Origin: Calliphora vicina
Taxonomy: Eukaryota; Arthropoda; Insecta; Diptera; Calliphoridae
DNA: 64,000 bases
Assembly: GCF_958450345.1 (NCBI RefSeq)
Contig: NC_088782.1
Span: forward strand, 108,158,358 to 108,222,357
Direction: 5' to 3'
In this document: in pieces, positions 1 to 11,520 of the stretch
Numbering within the stretch: the first letter of the stretch is position 1
Layout: each line of letters starts with the position of its first letter
Notes under the pieces: model-generated
The model's database searches: none
What the model saw: the letters and a program-made list of their open reading frames with translations, nothing else
What the model was told of the DNA's origin: nothing
Made by a program: the position numbers and the translations under genes

Positions 1-740
1 ATACTAAAGACAGTGTCTTTATACTAAAGACAGTGTCTTTATACTAAAGACAGTGTCTTTATACTAAAGACAGTGTCTTTATACTAAAGACAGTGTCTTT
101 ATACTAAAGACAGTGTCTTTATACTAAAGACAGTGTCTTTATACTAAAGACAGTGTCTTTATACTAAAGACAGTGTCTTTATACTAAAGACAGTGTCTTT
201 ATACTAAAGACAGTGTCTTTATACTAAAGACAGTGTCTTTATACTAAAGACAGTGTCTTTATACTAAAGACAGTGTCTTTATACTAAAGACAGTGTCTTT
301 ATACTAAAGACAGTGTCTTTATACTAAAGACAGTGTCTTTATACTAAAGACAGTGTCTTTATACTAAAGACAGTGTCTTTATACTAAAGACAGTGTCTTT
401 ATACTAAAGACAGTGTCTTTATACTAAAGACAGTGTCTTTATACTAAAGACAGTGTCTTTATACTAAAGACAGTGTCTTTATACTAAAGACAGTGTCTTT
501 ATACTAAAGACAGTGTCTTTATACTAAAGACAGTGTCTTTATACTAAAGACAGTGTCTTTATACTAAAGACAGTGTCTTTATACTAAAGACAGTGTCTTT
601 ATACTAAAGACAGTGTCTTTATACTAAAGACAGTGTCTTTATACTAAAGACAGTGTCTTTATACTAAAGACAGTGTCTTTATACTAAAGACAGTGTCTTT
701 ATACTAAAGACAGTGTCTTTATACTAAAGACAGTGTCTTT
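1..740. repeat. Perfect 20-bp tandem satellite, 37 units
   Basis: The unit ATACTAAAGACAGTGTCTTT is repeated 37 times with no visible substitution and ends at 740. The left end is cut by the window edge, so the array may be longer. Read across unit borders, each unit is a 17-bp inverted repeat (TAAAGACA, central G, TGTCTTTA) plus a TAC spacer, so either strand could form a ladder of small hairpins. The lack of divergence implies very recent expansion or homogenisation, or a collapsed or over-extended assembly. Confidence 0.99.
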
Positions 741-1860
741 ATATAAACACACATACAATGAAGTTATCAAAATGTTGTAAATTAAAAATAATTATTTAAA
801 ACTTGAACCTAGTATTTTATTACCTGTACTTTCTTTGCCTCTGCATATCTTTCCGCTTTTGGCCAAGTTATTTCTGTGTCAAGTTTATGACATCCACCTT
901 CAAATAATCAATTCAATTATAATTGGAGTGTCTTACAAATTCTCTTTTATAAGCAGCAATTTAAATAAATTGTATAGCCTACTTTATGGCTGTAATAAAA
1001 AAAACACACACAACTGTAGCATAATTTCAAACAAATATTTTATTATATTAACTAATTTAGAGCATTAAAGCAGATATCTATAACAAAATTGTAGCTAAAA
1101 TACTAAACAAACGCAATTTCTAACACCAATTACAAAATTTATACAAAACATGCACCAATAAAATGCTTGTCTCATAAAAAATAACGAAAATGAAACGTAA
1201 TTAAGTTGGTATAAACCTAATGAATGTTTACCTAGTAAACATTTTTTTTATAACCTCATAACAAAATTATGACTTATTTTTGACAAGAAAGTAAAAAAAA
1301 AACCTACAGAATTAGTAAATAAATAAAAATTAAAAAGAAAATACAGTAAGTGACAAAAATAAAGAGACATCAAGTTAGTAACAAAATAAAGTGAGAGTAG
1401 CATAACAACATTATTTCGGATTTTCAACCCATTTATAACGCTTTGTAATATGAAGTGGCAAAAACTTTTGCCACCCACTGTTGGGATGTTGAAATATATA
1501 TTTTGTAATTTCCACTGTTTGTGTGTGTGTTTGTTCAGTTTTCGTAGCAAACATTTTTATTTTGATGATTTCATTAAAATAATTAAATTACCTAAAACTG
1601 GCAGGCTCTTGTTTTATTTTTCAGTTTAAGTGTTATACAAACAGTCAGCCAACACTAACTATTATACTAACGAATTTAAACAAGCTCAAACATACACACA
1701 CTCTCTCACATTTATTTATAAATGTGTGTGTTTGTATAAACAAGGACTCTTAACCTACACTATAATTGAAATAAATGAAAATAAAAATGCATAATATTTA
1801 ACAAGCTGTTGCATGTCATTCAGTTTTTATACTGTGCATTTTGATACTGGGGTGAATATA
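741..1860. other. AT-rich stretch without recognised gene
   Basis: Only short open frames without family resemblance are present. There are a few CA/GT-rich patches (for example around 1690-1735). I see no mobile element ends. Confidence 0.5.
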
Positions 1861-2088
1861 ATAAATTTGTCCAAAGGTTGGAGACAATTTGATGTAAAAT
1901 TTAAAAAAATAGATCTGAAATTGGAAGTAAAATATACCGAAATGATCATTTTTATATTTCCTTGTTAATAACTATTTCTAGGCTTTTAAAATTATTTTGC
2001 AGATTAAAAATATTTCAATTAACAAAAAAGTTATGAGAGTTTTTCTAAAAGTATGAGTAATTAATATTAATCATACGACAGAGTGCTT
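1861..2088 (+). repeat. Left arm of a long inverted repeat
   Basis: This stretch runs from an AATTTGTCCAAAGGTTGGAG block to TTAATATTAATCATACGACA. The same landmarks occur in reverse order and orientation at 4929-5185, including the ACAAATTTGTCC-like end, the TTATGAG block and GTCGTATGATTAATATTAA. The arms are diverged, with indels. They could be the ends of an old foldback-type element of about 3.3 kb, or two independent copies of a dispersed repeat in opposite orientation. Confidence 0.65.
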
Positions 2089-2879
2089 CAAGTAATTATT
2101 TTTTAATGATTACAACCAACTACAAGGAATTGTGGACATTTTTCTAAGGTTTTTTTTTATAAAGTTTAGAGAAAAGCATAAATTTATTTAGTATAATTCC
2201 TAAATTTCTCCTAAAAATTTGTGAACTTAAAAATATACTTAAAAATACCTTGAGTGAAAATACCAAATTTCTGCTAATAACTTTGATTTTGAATTTATTA
2301 ATTAAACGATAAACGAGAAATTATTAGAAAATGTTAACAATTTATTTTGTTTCAATTAAAAACCGCATTTTCTTAATTATTCAAATATTTATTGGGTGAA
2401 ATACTTTTTCTGACTTTTTTTTTTAAAAAAATTGTTTGTCATTGACTAGTAAACAAATTTAAAACCAAACTACAAATATTTGTTGAAAAGTGTAAGTATT
2501 AAAACCTTAAATATACCATTTTGCCTAAAACGAAATCTATAATGAAAAGTTTATTATGTAGCAGCTTTGATCTAAATTTCAATATTTATGTATATTAACG
2601 TGGCAGTATTTTATACCTTATTGTGAATAGATTTAAAGCCAAATTTCTTGACTTTTCAAATCAGTTTTAATATCCAAAATCCTTTATTTATTAAAAACTT
2701 TATATGAACTTTAACGAGAACTTCCTTAAATTTTCAATAAATTTTTTAATATTCAAAATCCTTTTTATAACAAAAAAGTTATTTGAAATTTTATGAAAAT
2801 AAAACTAAATTAATATTAATTATACGTCACAGTGGATCGGAATCAAAATTTTTTGGAAATTAATCTGTCATTTCTAAAG

Positions 2880-3785
2880 GATTGGTCCGATCGGCATAAC
2901 ATTTGTCTAGGGCGTAGACAAGGAATATTCGAGTTTAAGTTATTAAAATGGGCCCTACAAATAATTCCAGGGCGGCGCTGTGCGGGCTCAAAGTAGGGTA
3001 CCTTCGACATGTAAAATTTTAAACACGTGCAATTTATTTATTTCCCATCCGATTTCAAAGCTTACAGTGTTACAGTGTTATAGGCATTATCAAATTGAAA
3101 TGTTAAAATTTTGCCTTGCTTTTGGGCCAAATGGACTCTAATTAGTTTTGTTAGATAAATAAATCGTCAATAATTTACAAAAGATTTCAGAGCAATATCA
3201 ATTGTGGATCCAAAAATAAACGATTTTCAATTTAAATATCGAAAATGTGACTTAACTCTTTTTTTTATAAAAAAATAAACTTTATTTAAGAACATATAAC
3301 AATTTTATATTTTTCTATAAGACATCATTACAAAAGACATTCTGGTATAAAAAACATGTCCAATTGCCCTTCGGAATGTGGCCTGTTTTTTTATCAAAAT
3401 TTTGGGCCACATGTTCTAAAATTACATAGTAGGAATCAGAAAACGCAAAGCAGCCTTGAAAACCTTGCTGTGTTCCCTATTGATCACCACAGTATTTTCC
3501 CAGCCCCAAAGGAAATATGGACCAAATGTGTAAAATTGTAAAAATAGAATTTTTGGGATTTTCGCTCCAATTTTTAGGAATTGTGGGATTCCCTTAAATC
3601 TTTTGACAATTTTTTTTACACTATTTTATTTAGAATGACAAATTTAAAAATCGGTGAAAATTTCATTGAGTTCTGTTAATACATAAAGATTTTATTACAT
3701 GTTAAATATTTATTGAGTATCTAAACTAAAATTTGTATAAAAATTTTAATAGAATGCAAATATTAGGAGCAATATTTTTTTAAAA
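2880..3785 (+). repeat. Old dispersed repeat, copy A (uninterrupted)
   Basis: This copy is homologous, in inverted orientation, to 39418-41130. Shared landmarks in order are the CCGATCGG block, the GTAGGGTACCTTCGACATGT block, GAAATCGGATG-type sequence, AATGGACTC, GATTTCAGAGCAATATCAA, TTAAGAACAT, CCCTTCGGAAT and the GCAAATATTAGGA end. It retains the unoccupied form of two sites that carry insertions in the other copy. No protein coding was recognised, and the 61-codon open frame at 3356-3541 has no known motif. Confidence 0.75.
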
Positions 3786-4928
3786 GTTTTTACCTCTTAT
3801 TCTTTGTTATTAGTAAATTTCTTGGCTTTCCAAATTGTATTATTTCTTTAAACCGCAAAAAAGTTTTAATGTTTTTTATGAATTTAAAATCAAATTAATA
3901 TTAGTCATACGCCATGTTGCAATAAAAAACTATTTGTTTTAAGAAGTTTTAAATATTTTGTAATGGTTTCTTTTATAGTTTAAAGCAAAGGAGATAATTA
4001 GCATGTGAAAATTTCCAAAATAATTTTGTTTTTTCAAATTTTACTATATCAATGCTTTAAACTTTCATTTCTAAATTCCTGTAGTAGCCTTCATATCTAA
4101 GTCGACTTCACCCTATATTATTTTACTCTTTTGAATACTTTGTTTTAAATATAGGCCAACAGTATTGTACACACAATTATATTTGAAAAGGCTATAACAC
4201 TGACATTTCATATACAGAAATTTCATAAAAGTGTTATAATTAATTATGTTTATATACATAATATCCAAACCTCTCTCTCCCCACAAACTCACCCTTAAAT
4301 TTATTTGAAATCCTGGCCATACCTATCATAATGTCACTTATTATTTTTTTTTTTTAGCTAGGAACCATCTGTTTCTCGTCTTGTTACATTAATGAAATTT
4401 AAGGTTTTTACTTCATTTAATTACCTTAATCTAATGGCTGTCATTGTTGTATTAAAGTAAATGTAAGTAATGTAAGGTTGTTTGTTGTTGGGCTTAAGAA
4501 ACTATAAAAATTATTTTTAATATTTATAATAAACCATCTCAAACAAAGTCATAATCATGAAATTTTATTTAGAAACATAAAAAGACATGATGGGGAAGCC
4601 GGCAATTAAATGAAAGAGGTTTTCATTAAGATGATGTGGATGGTTTTTCTGTGCAGATGTTATTGGTATTAAAGACAAAATAAGAAATTAAATTATAATT
4701 TGTTGTTGGTTTAAAAGTAAAGTAAATTAAAGTTATTTTAAATACTGGGTATTAAAAATTCTAGCTAAAGGATTTAAATGATTGTCATAATTTTATATTG
4801 AGGGTTTAACAAACTTAAACGTATTTTATGTGATAGTAATATATATTAAGAAACACTAATATGTTAAGTATAAAATATTGAATTGGGTGAAGAGCTGCAT
4901 ACTAACGAAATTTATTTCTATGATTTTT

Positions 4929-5185
4929 AAGCACTCTGTCGTATGATTAATATTAATTGCTCATAAATTTAGAAAAAGCCTCATAAGTTTTTTGCTAATC
5001 GAAATATTTTGAATCTGAAAAATAATTTGAAACGTCTAGAAATGAAGCTTTAATAGCTACTAACAACTAAATATAAACAAGTAGTTATTTTCAAAGTTGA
5101 TGTTGGTATAATTTATTTCAAGTTTCTGCTAAATTTTTTTGTAAATTTTACATCAAAACGTCTCCAACCTTTGGACAAATTTGTC
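4929..5185 (-). repeat. Right arm of a long inverted repeat
   Basis: This is the inverted counterpart of 1861-2088. It starts with AGCACTCTGTCGTATGATTA and ends near CCTTTGGACAAATTTGTC. The outer borders of both arms fall at the same ACAAATTTGTCC-like sequence, which favours element termini, although I see no clear target-site duplication. Confidence 0.6.
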
Positions 5186-6140
5186 ATTAAGTTTGTAACT
5201 TATCGAAATATTGGTCATAGAACCAAAAATCCTAGGTCCTTATAAGAGGACGTTCTAGCTTTAAACAAGCAAGAGTGTTACATACGTTTTTAAATTTGAA
5301 TCTTATCCGAAATTCTTTAAAGCCATTCCATTTTTTACAAATCGAAATCTATTCTCCCTCTTAAATTAAATTTTATTAATTTATTATTGTTCTTCTTCAT
5401 ATTTTTCTGCTCCAGTTACTTTGACACACATATTGCTATAACATTTCTTATTAACTTTAACTATGCAATTTCATAACACTTCTCTCCCTGAACTTAATAT
5501 CCCCTTAAGTAAATATCAATCGCAGTAAAATGAATAGAAGAATAACTGGAATAAATGGCAAAATAAATAACAATATTGTTTCTGAGATAAAAATTGTTAT
5601 AAAAATCATTACATTCATGTAAGAGGATGAATCTTTGCAACGTCATTATTATATATACTGGCATATTTATTATAAAGTTTACTTACATGTCTGGTTTAAA
5701 AACTCAATTAAGTTGATTGTAAATATAGAAAGTAAAGTCAAGTGATTTTAGCTAGAAAATTTCTTGGCTAGAGAAGGGAATGAAATGATAAGTTGAAACG
5801 TATGCACTTTAAAAGTGGTAGAGTAAAATTTTACAAGGAGAAAAGAGATGAAGCTAATAATTCAAAATAAGGAATAAGGAAATATAAACACCCAGGTTTC
5901 TTAGATCATACATGTCAAAAGTAAGCATATTAAAATTCTATCAAAGAGAAGACAATCGAAAGGAAAATGGCTGAGTTAAGGTTGTTTAAATTTCAAAAAT
6001 TTTAATTTCTTTCACGCTCTATTGAAGTAGCTTTCCAAAACACGTAAATATATAAAAGTAATTAATTATGCCTTAATTCAGGAGTTTGTTTTACTAACTC
6101 CTGAATTCCTGGCTTTATATTGTCTGTGCGTCTTTATGCG
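5186..6140. other. AT-rich stretch without recognised gene
   Basis: No coding frame, RNA gene or element border was recognised. Confidence 0.5.
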
Positions 6141-6141
6141 T

Positions 6142-6310
6142 CTGTGCCGAATCTTATATACCTTTCACCAAATTATACTTAATTTTTTTTTTCAATATTG
6201 ATTTTGAAAATTAAAATTTTTTTTTTTTAAATTTCTAAAAATTTGTGTGCCGATTTTTAATAGCAACCGAGCCGGAAGAATTCCCGATATATTGATGTAT
6301 CAATCAAGAA
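6142..6310 (+). repeat. Dispersed repeat with AGCAACCGAGCCGG core
   Basis: Landmarks are GTGCCGAATCTTATATACC, a T-rich spacer, then AGCAACCGAGCCGGAAGAAT and ATATTGATGTATCAATCA. The same order recurs at about 42750-43284. I recognise the motif as a common non-coding dispersed repeat in higher flies, but I cannot name its class. Confidence 0.6.
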
Positions 6311-6877
6311 AAATTAAATTTTTTCCATGGGGAAAATCCATAGAAAGCCTTTGCTTTATATTATATTTGAGTTCATGAAATAGTTTTCGAATTATTTATA
6401 TTTTAAACAAACAAGAAAAGTTGAAATTTGTCATACACCAGCGCTTACAAATCTTCAGGAAAAATTTTATATTTTTCATACAATAGCTATTAAATGATTC
6501 TGTTTCAACATAAAGAGTAAATTGTACTTTTAGATTAGATTTCTTTGATTTCTCATGATAAATATTACCCAAAATTTTCAACGCCAAAATCTTAGTAGAA
6601 CTACAACAAATATTTGTCGGATTTAAAAGCATATTACTGAGTTCAAGTGAATTGTTGCTTGTCTTTTAAACAGTTAACATAACATTTTAAAACAGTTTAA
6701 AATACTTGCTACTCCAAGCATTGGATTAAATACATTTTGCTAAAAAAAAAATTTTGTTTGTTTAAATTTTTCTTTTGAAATTTTCAATAAATAAAATAAC
6801 TTTCCTATCGTACATTTTCAATTCCTTCTGAAATTATCTGAATACCTCTAATAATTTTCGAGTTATAGAGAATTTAC

Positions 6878-7738
6878 TAGGGAATTCAATCGATTAACCG
6901 TTAATCGGTTAACCGATTAATTTTGGTCGGTTAACTGTTCGAATAATTTAAAATTGAAGATTTTCAAATAACAAATAAACCGTTTAATTTGTGTTTTTTT
7001 TTTGCACTTTATATAGAAATATATTTTAAAACACACAAATTTTATTTCTTAACGCGTGAACATTTCCTTCTAGCAATAGTTTTTTGCAGAATTGTACGAA
7101 ATCTGAAACTAAGGGACTTGGAAATGTCCTTTTTCTAAAATGTTTCTGTAATGAACTTTGTCCTAGGATGACATGGTAATAGACGAAACTGAAGACATTA
7201 CTGAAACGAGGCTTTTATCAGAACTTAACGAAACTAATAAAGTATTCAAAATCTAAAAAAATCCAAAAAGAACTCCAATGCTATGATGGAGGATTTTATA
7301 TGCTTAGAGAAAACTAAAAAAAGAACTGAGAAATTGGATATTCTTTATCATGCCATATTTTCGATTTCTACAATCAGTGAGAGAGTTTTGTCGAGTTTGA
7401 AATATTAAAAAGCAAAAAAAAATCGTTTAAAATGAAAGCATTTAAATTATATTAATTTTTTACAAGATTATTTCAGAAGATTCCCTATTTATTGTTTATT
7501 GTTTTGTTGAATTGCTATGCTTTGTTTGGTTTTTATGTATTTGTTTTTTTATTAACAAAATGCTTATAAAGTACACAAAATTCATGATTTTCCTTTCAAT
7601 ATAAAATTAAAATAAAAATTATTCGGTTAATCGAATAATTTAAAATTAACCGATATTTAACCGATTAAATATAAACCCCGATTAATTATTTGCTCGATTA
7701 ACCGATTAAACCAGGAACCCGATTAATTGAATACCCTA
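6878..7738 (+). mobile_element. Deleted hAT transposon (861 bp)
   Basis: The terminal inverted repeats are TAGGGAATTCAATCGATTAA on the left and, reversed, TAGGGTATTCAATTAATCGG on the right. They are flanked by 8-bp near-duplications GAATTTAC (6870-6877) and GTATTTAC (7739-7746), as expected for hAT elements. Subterminal sequence is packed with CGATTAACCG/CGGTTAATCG motifs. Inside, about 7337-7408 encodes LDILYHAIFSISTISERVLS followed by SLKY and a stop. This matches the C-terminal dimerisation region of hAT transposases (the SERVFS-type motif). Most of the transposase is missing, so the copy is non-autonomous. It interrupts the older repeat containing CATACG motifs. Confidence 0.85.
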
Positions 7739-7802
7739 GTATTTACTGAATCAACTCGTAATAAATAATAATCATACGCTCTAGTGTACAAAATTTTATT
7801 TA

Positions 7803-8160
7803 TTTAAATACTAGTTGATCGCCCCGGCTTCGCTCGGTAGCATGTACTAATGTTAGTTCTTCAAGTTTCTCCAACCCACTCACACCAGCCTGTTCTTATT
7901 TATTTACAAATAAAATATCTATATTTGTACTGCATACTTTAGGGAGCTTTTTTATTACAGTTGACTGGACTCACAAAAAAAAATAATTTCAGGAAATTTA
8001 AATAATACAGGAAATTTTTTATTTTTTTTTTTTTGCAAACCATCTCCTTTAAATTTCGATTAAAAAAATCAGCCAAATCGCTCCAGCCGTCCTCACGTGA
8101 TGACATTATGTACATGGGCCATTTCATTTTTATATATACTTAAATTTATATGTAGTGATT
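7803..8160 (+). repeat. Dispersed element with CGGCTTCGCTCGG head
   Basis: It begins ACTAGTTGATCGCCCCGGCT TCGCTCGG and ends near CAGCCGTCCTCACGTGATGA followed by CATTTTTATATATACTTA. This combination (CCGGCTTCGC head, GCCGT..TC.CGTGATGA tail, TATA end) is a pattern I know from dispersed elements in many insect genomes. I am unsure of the class (possibly the 3' end of a non-LTR element). Its 62-codon minus-strand frame has no recognisable domain. Confidence 0.45.
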
Positions 8161-8899
8161 GTATTGTATTGTCCGTCACTGTATAGATAATACTTGGGAC
8201 ATAATTTTGTATGTTTTACTTAGGAGCTGGCATCGTAAAATGATTTGATAAACGAGCACGCAACATTTAAAAAAAAAAATCAAAATGGATTTAAACAAAT
8301 TATTTTCATAATAACAATAATTTTAAGCCATTTCTCAGGATGCACTAAGTAAGATGAAATCAACAACACAGCTGATTTTTATTTATCTATTTTGAAAGTG
8401 CTTGTGTTTTGTCAAACTGAATTTATTTTGAAAAAATAATAAATTTAATTTTCAAAAAAAAAATAATTTTAAATCAAAATACATGAATGAAAATGTGAAT
8501 AAAAATATTTCATATAATGGAATTTGGATAAAGCACTATTAAACCGTTGTTCTTTTTCAAAAATAATTTAAATTTAACGGCCGTTTTTTAGTTAATATGC
8601 AAAAGTAAAATTTGTTTATTTTTTATTTGACAAATTCAATTTTGACAAAACCTATGCTCTTGTCAGCAAGAAATATTGTGTTTGTTGTATTTGTTGTCGA
8701 AACGCTCTCACCTTACTTATTACATCATGCTATTTCTGTAAATTTGTTTAACATTATTTTCATCCATAATTCATTTTTTAATAAACTGTTGTAAAACTTC
8801 TGAATTGAACACTAATCATTATAAAGCAATATGTTTATTTTAAATAAATGAAATGTTTCTGCTTTAAAGCAGGAATATCATGGCTTTTGTTTGAGATTT

Positions 8900-9530
8900 A
8901 ATTTATTGGAATATCTCTAATAGTTTTCATGTTATTGGGCTTTTAACAAATAATTTTATAATAAATAATACTCATACGCCTAAGTATACATATTTTGTAA
9001 AAATCACATAACATCTTTACCTGTCATGCAAACAAAATGGCATTTTAAATAATGAAAGATAACAGTAAAGACTTTGTTGCAATAGGTTTATAAAACAATA
9101 CAAACATGGTATGAAAATGATTTATTTAAAAGCTAGTAATAATTGTTAGAAAAAATCCATACCACTAATTTTATTCATACTCCACAGTATAAAAATATAT
9201 TAAATTTCGTACCAAATCTATATATCTCAAGCAATCAGTACTTAATTATAACTTGTAAACGATAAAACTAAGAATATCCAATATTTTAGTCAGAGCTTCT
9301 CTCTGTGTGGCTACTGCAAATAAGATTAGCTGTTTAAAATTTACGAAATGTCTTTCCTATATAGCACTTAATTCTCAGCTTTAGGTTTCTTTGATAATTA
9401 TTTCAATATCTCTAATAGTTTTCGAGTTATTAATAATAAACCAACTAAAGTCTTAATTAATATTAATCATACGCAATAGTATAAAATTACATTAAAAATC
9501 ACATAAAATCTGTATGGATCAAGCAAACAT
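8900..9530 (+). repeat. Degenerate repeat units with CATACG motif
   Basis: Two or three diverged units share AATATCTCTAATAGTTTTC, a TTATTAATAATAAA-like stretch, ATTAATCATACGC and AAAAATCACATAA (for example 8908-9010 and 9403-9500, with a weaker one at 9168). Related sequence also flanks the hAT insertion (6837-6877 continuing at 7739-7790). These are the remains of an old repeat family that forms much of the first 19 kb. Confidence 0.55.
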
Positions 9531-11100
9531 AATATAATTTTAATGAGTGAATTATAAAATTAGAGCCATTATTTTAAAACACCTTTAGGTTTTATAAACA
9601 AACAATTCTTAAACTGGGGATGTGCAAATACTACAATTATTATTTTTACTATTCAAATTACTTAAGAATCAGTTACTTGGAAAGTAATTATATTTGTTTA
9701 AATTATGCTTTCATCCAAACATAGTTACATTATTTCACTTTTAATATTAGTTACATAATCAACTTCTGATTTTATATATAAAAAAAATCTTTTATATATA
9801 AAAAATACTACAAAATTTTCTGCTGTTCATCATTCCTTATTTTTTTTTGAAAAAAAAAAGATTTTTTCTCCACAAATCCTTGGTTAGCCAGAATATTTAT
9901 TCTGCTTTGCCTCTTACCACGTACTAACTTAATTTAAATTTCGTTCTTCTATTTCATTTCCCAAACAAAATATTTCACAGACACAAAAACATTCAATATT
10001 CCACCGCAAATACCATTAGACATGTGAAATATTCAATTTTTCAATGTTAAATCCATATAGAAAATCTATAGAAATATAAAAACTCTAGTCTTCTCTCACG
10101 ATAGATGAAATATAGTAAAAAGGTGTTAAGCATATTTTATGGCCAGGTGAATGATGCTGCTTGGAAAGCATTGCCGTATTAATAGAACTGTAGTTGAAAT
10201 TTTAGTTCCTATGCTGGTATTTCATGTATTCAATCTACTGCAGTTACAATTTAATTTTGAGTTTGTGTTTTTGGATTTTTTTCTTATTTTGTTGGCTATG
10301 GTTTTTATGATTTTTTTTTGTTTTCTTGGTTATAAAATGTTTGTGGTTTGCTTTCTGTATTTTGTTGTTGTCTGCTTTCTTACATTTACAATATTGTGGA
10401 TATTTGAGGATTGGTATATTTTGTAGATTTTTTTCTTTTATATAAAATTGAACTGCAGATTTCATTTTATTTCCTTTTCTTTGCTATTAGTTTGTAATGC
10501 TGGCAAGCAAAAAATGAGAAAAGAAAACTCTTTTAGTAAATGAAGCTGTTTCCGGTTTACTTTTGGTGGTTTTGTATATTGATTTGTGTGTATGTCTTTG
10601 GTCTTCATGTGCTTGATTATCGATAATATTGCCCTTCTTGTGTGCTTGAATACATGAGATTTTTGTTTTTATGTGTTTAAATAAATCGAGGTTATATTTT
10701 AGGGAAGAGTTTAGCTGGAAAATCTGTTAGTACAGAAAGGAGTTACTAGAGTAAAGGTATTAAAGTATTAAATTAAGGTAAATGAAGTCATGAAATGAGA
10801 TATAGAAAAAAACTAATAAATCCCTGAAATATGCTATTAAATAATGTTATAATATTTACAGCAAACTTTTGAAAAAGCTGGCAATTAGTTAGCAAATATG
10901 GAGGTTTGAAATCATATTCAGAATGATATGAAATCAAAGTCTTTTTAAAATATAAACTTTGATAGCAACAGCAGTGTTTTCCTCATTTATTCTTAGTAGT
11001 TAAATGAGCGGTTGGAAATTAAACTTGACACCAATGGAGAAAACCCCTCCTATTGATTCACTCACACTGTGTTTGCTAGTTATATGCTATTAAACCACAA
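9531..11100. other. AT-rich, partly T-rich stretch without gene
   Basis: A strongly T-rich block at 10151-10426 is open for 91 codons, but the translation is only low-complexity F/L/V and has no domain. No element ends were recognised. Confidence 0.5.
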
Positions 11101-11107
11101 ATTGTGG

Positions 11108-11156
11108 CATATGAGTATTAAATAAATTTCATATGAATTAAAATATTAATCATACG
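11108..11156. repeat. Palindromic CATACG module, copy 1
   Basis: A left arm CATATGAGTATTAA faces a right arm ATTAATCATACG with an internal TTTCATATGAATT. The layout is the same as the modules at 11247, 12740, 14586 and 18443. Confidence 0.6.
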
Positions 11157-11246
11157 ATACTAATCAGCCTGATATCAACTAAAAAAAAGCTTCATATTTC
11201 AAACGTTTGACAGTGTTTGCCTAGGTTTTGCATTAAAGTGCGCCGC

Positions 11247-11299
11247 TACGTATGAGTGTTAATTAATTTTCATATGAATTCAAATATTAATCATACGTA
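11247..11299. repeat. Palindromic CATACG module, copy 2
   Basis: The inverted arms TACGTATGA and TCATACGTA are perfect and about 35 bp apart. They are followed by a conserved CCAGTTTTCTTA...TTCCGGTTGGAATTC tail. Confidence 0.7.
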
Positions 11300-11520
11300 C
11301 CCAGTTTTCTTATTTTTTCGACTTCTTTACTTAATTCCGGTTGGAATTCAGTATAAAATGAAATAAAGTGAGTTGAAAAATGGAATACATATTGTCGATG
11401 TTCTAAAGAAGGACAAGCCAATGTGCTGAAAAAGACCTTATAGTCCTGAAAAGTCTAAAAATTGGGTAAGAGTTGCCCAGCATTAACTTACATTCAAGAT
11501 ATTGAGTGTAAAATGTGATA

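Noticed and set aside
1..740. Regular direct repeats suggestive of a CRISPR array
   Set aside because: Units are contiguous with no spacers and the window is clearly eukaryotic; it is a satellite.
10151..10426. 91-codon hydrophobic open frame that could be a small membrane protein
   Set aside because: The DNA is low-complexity T/G-rich, an opposite-strand frame overlaps it, and no conserved motif or start context supports it.
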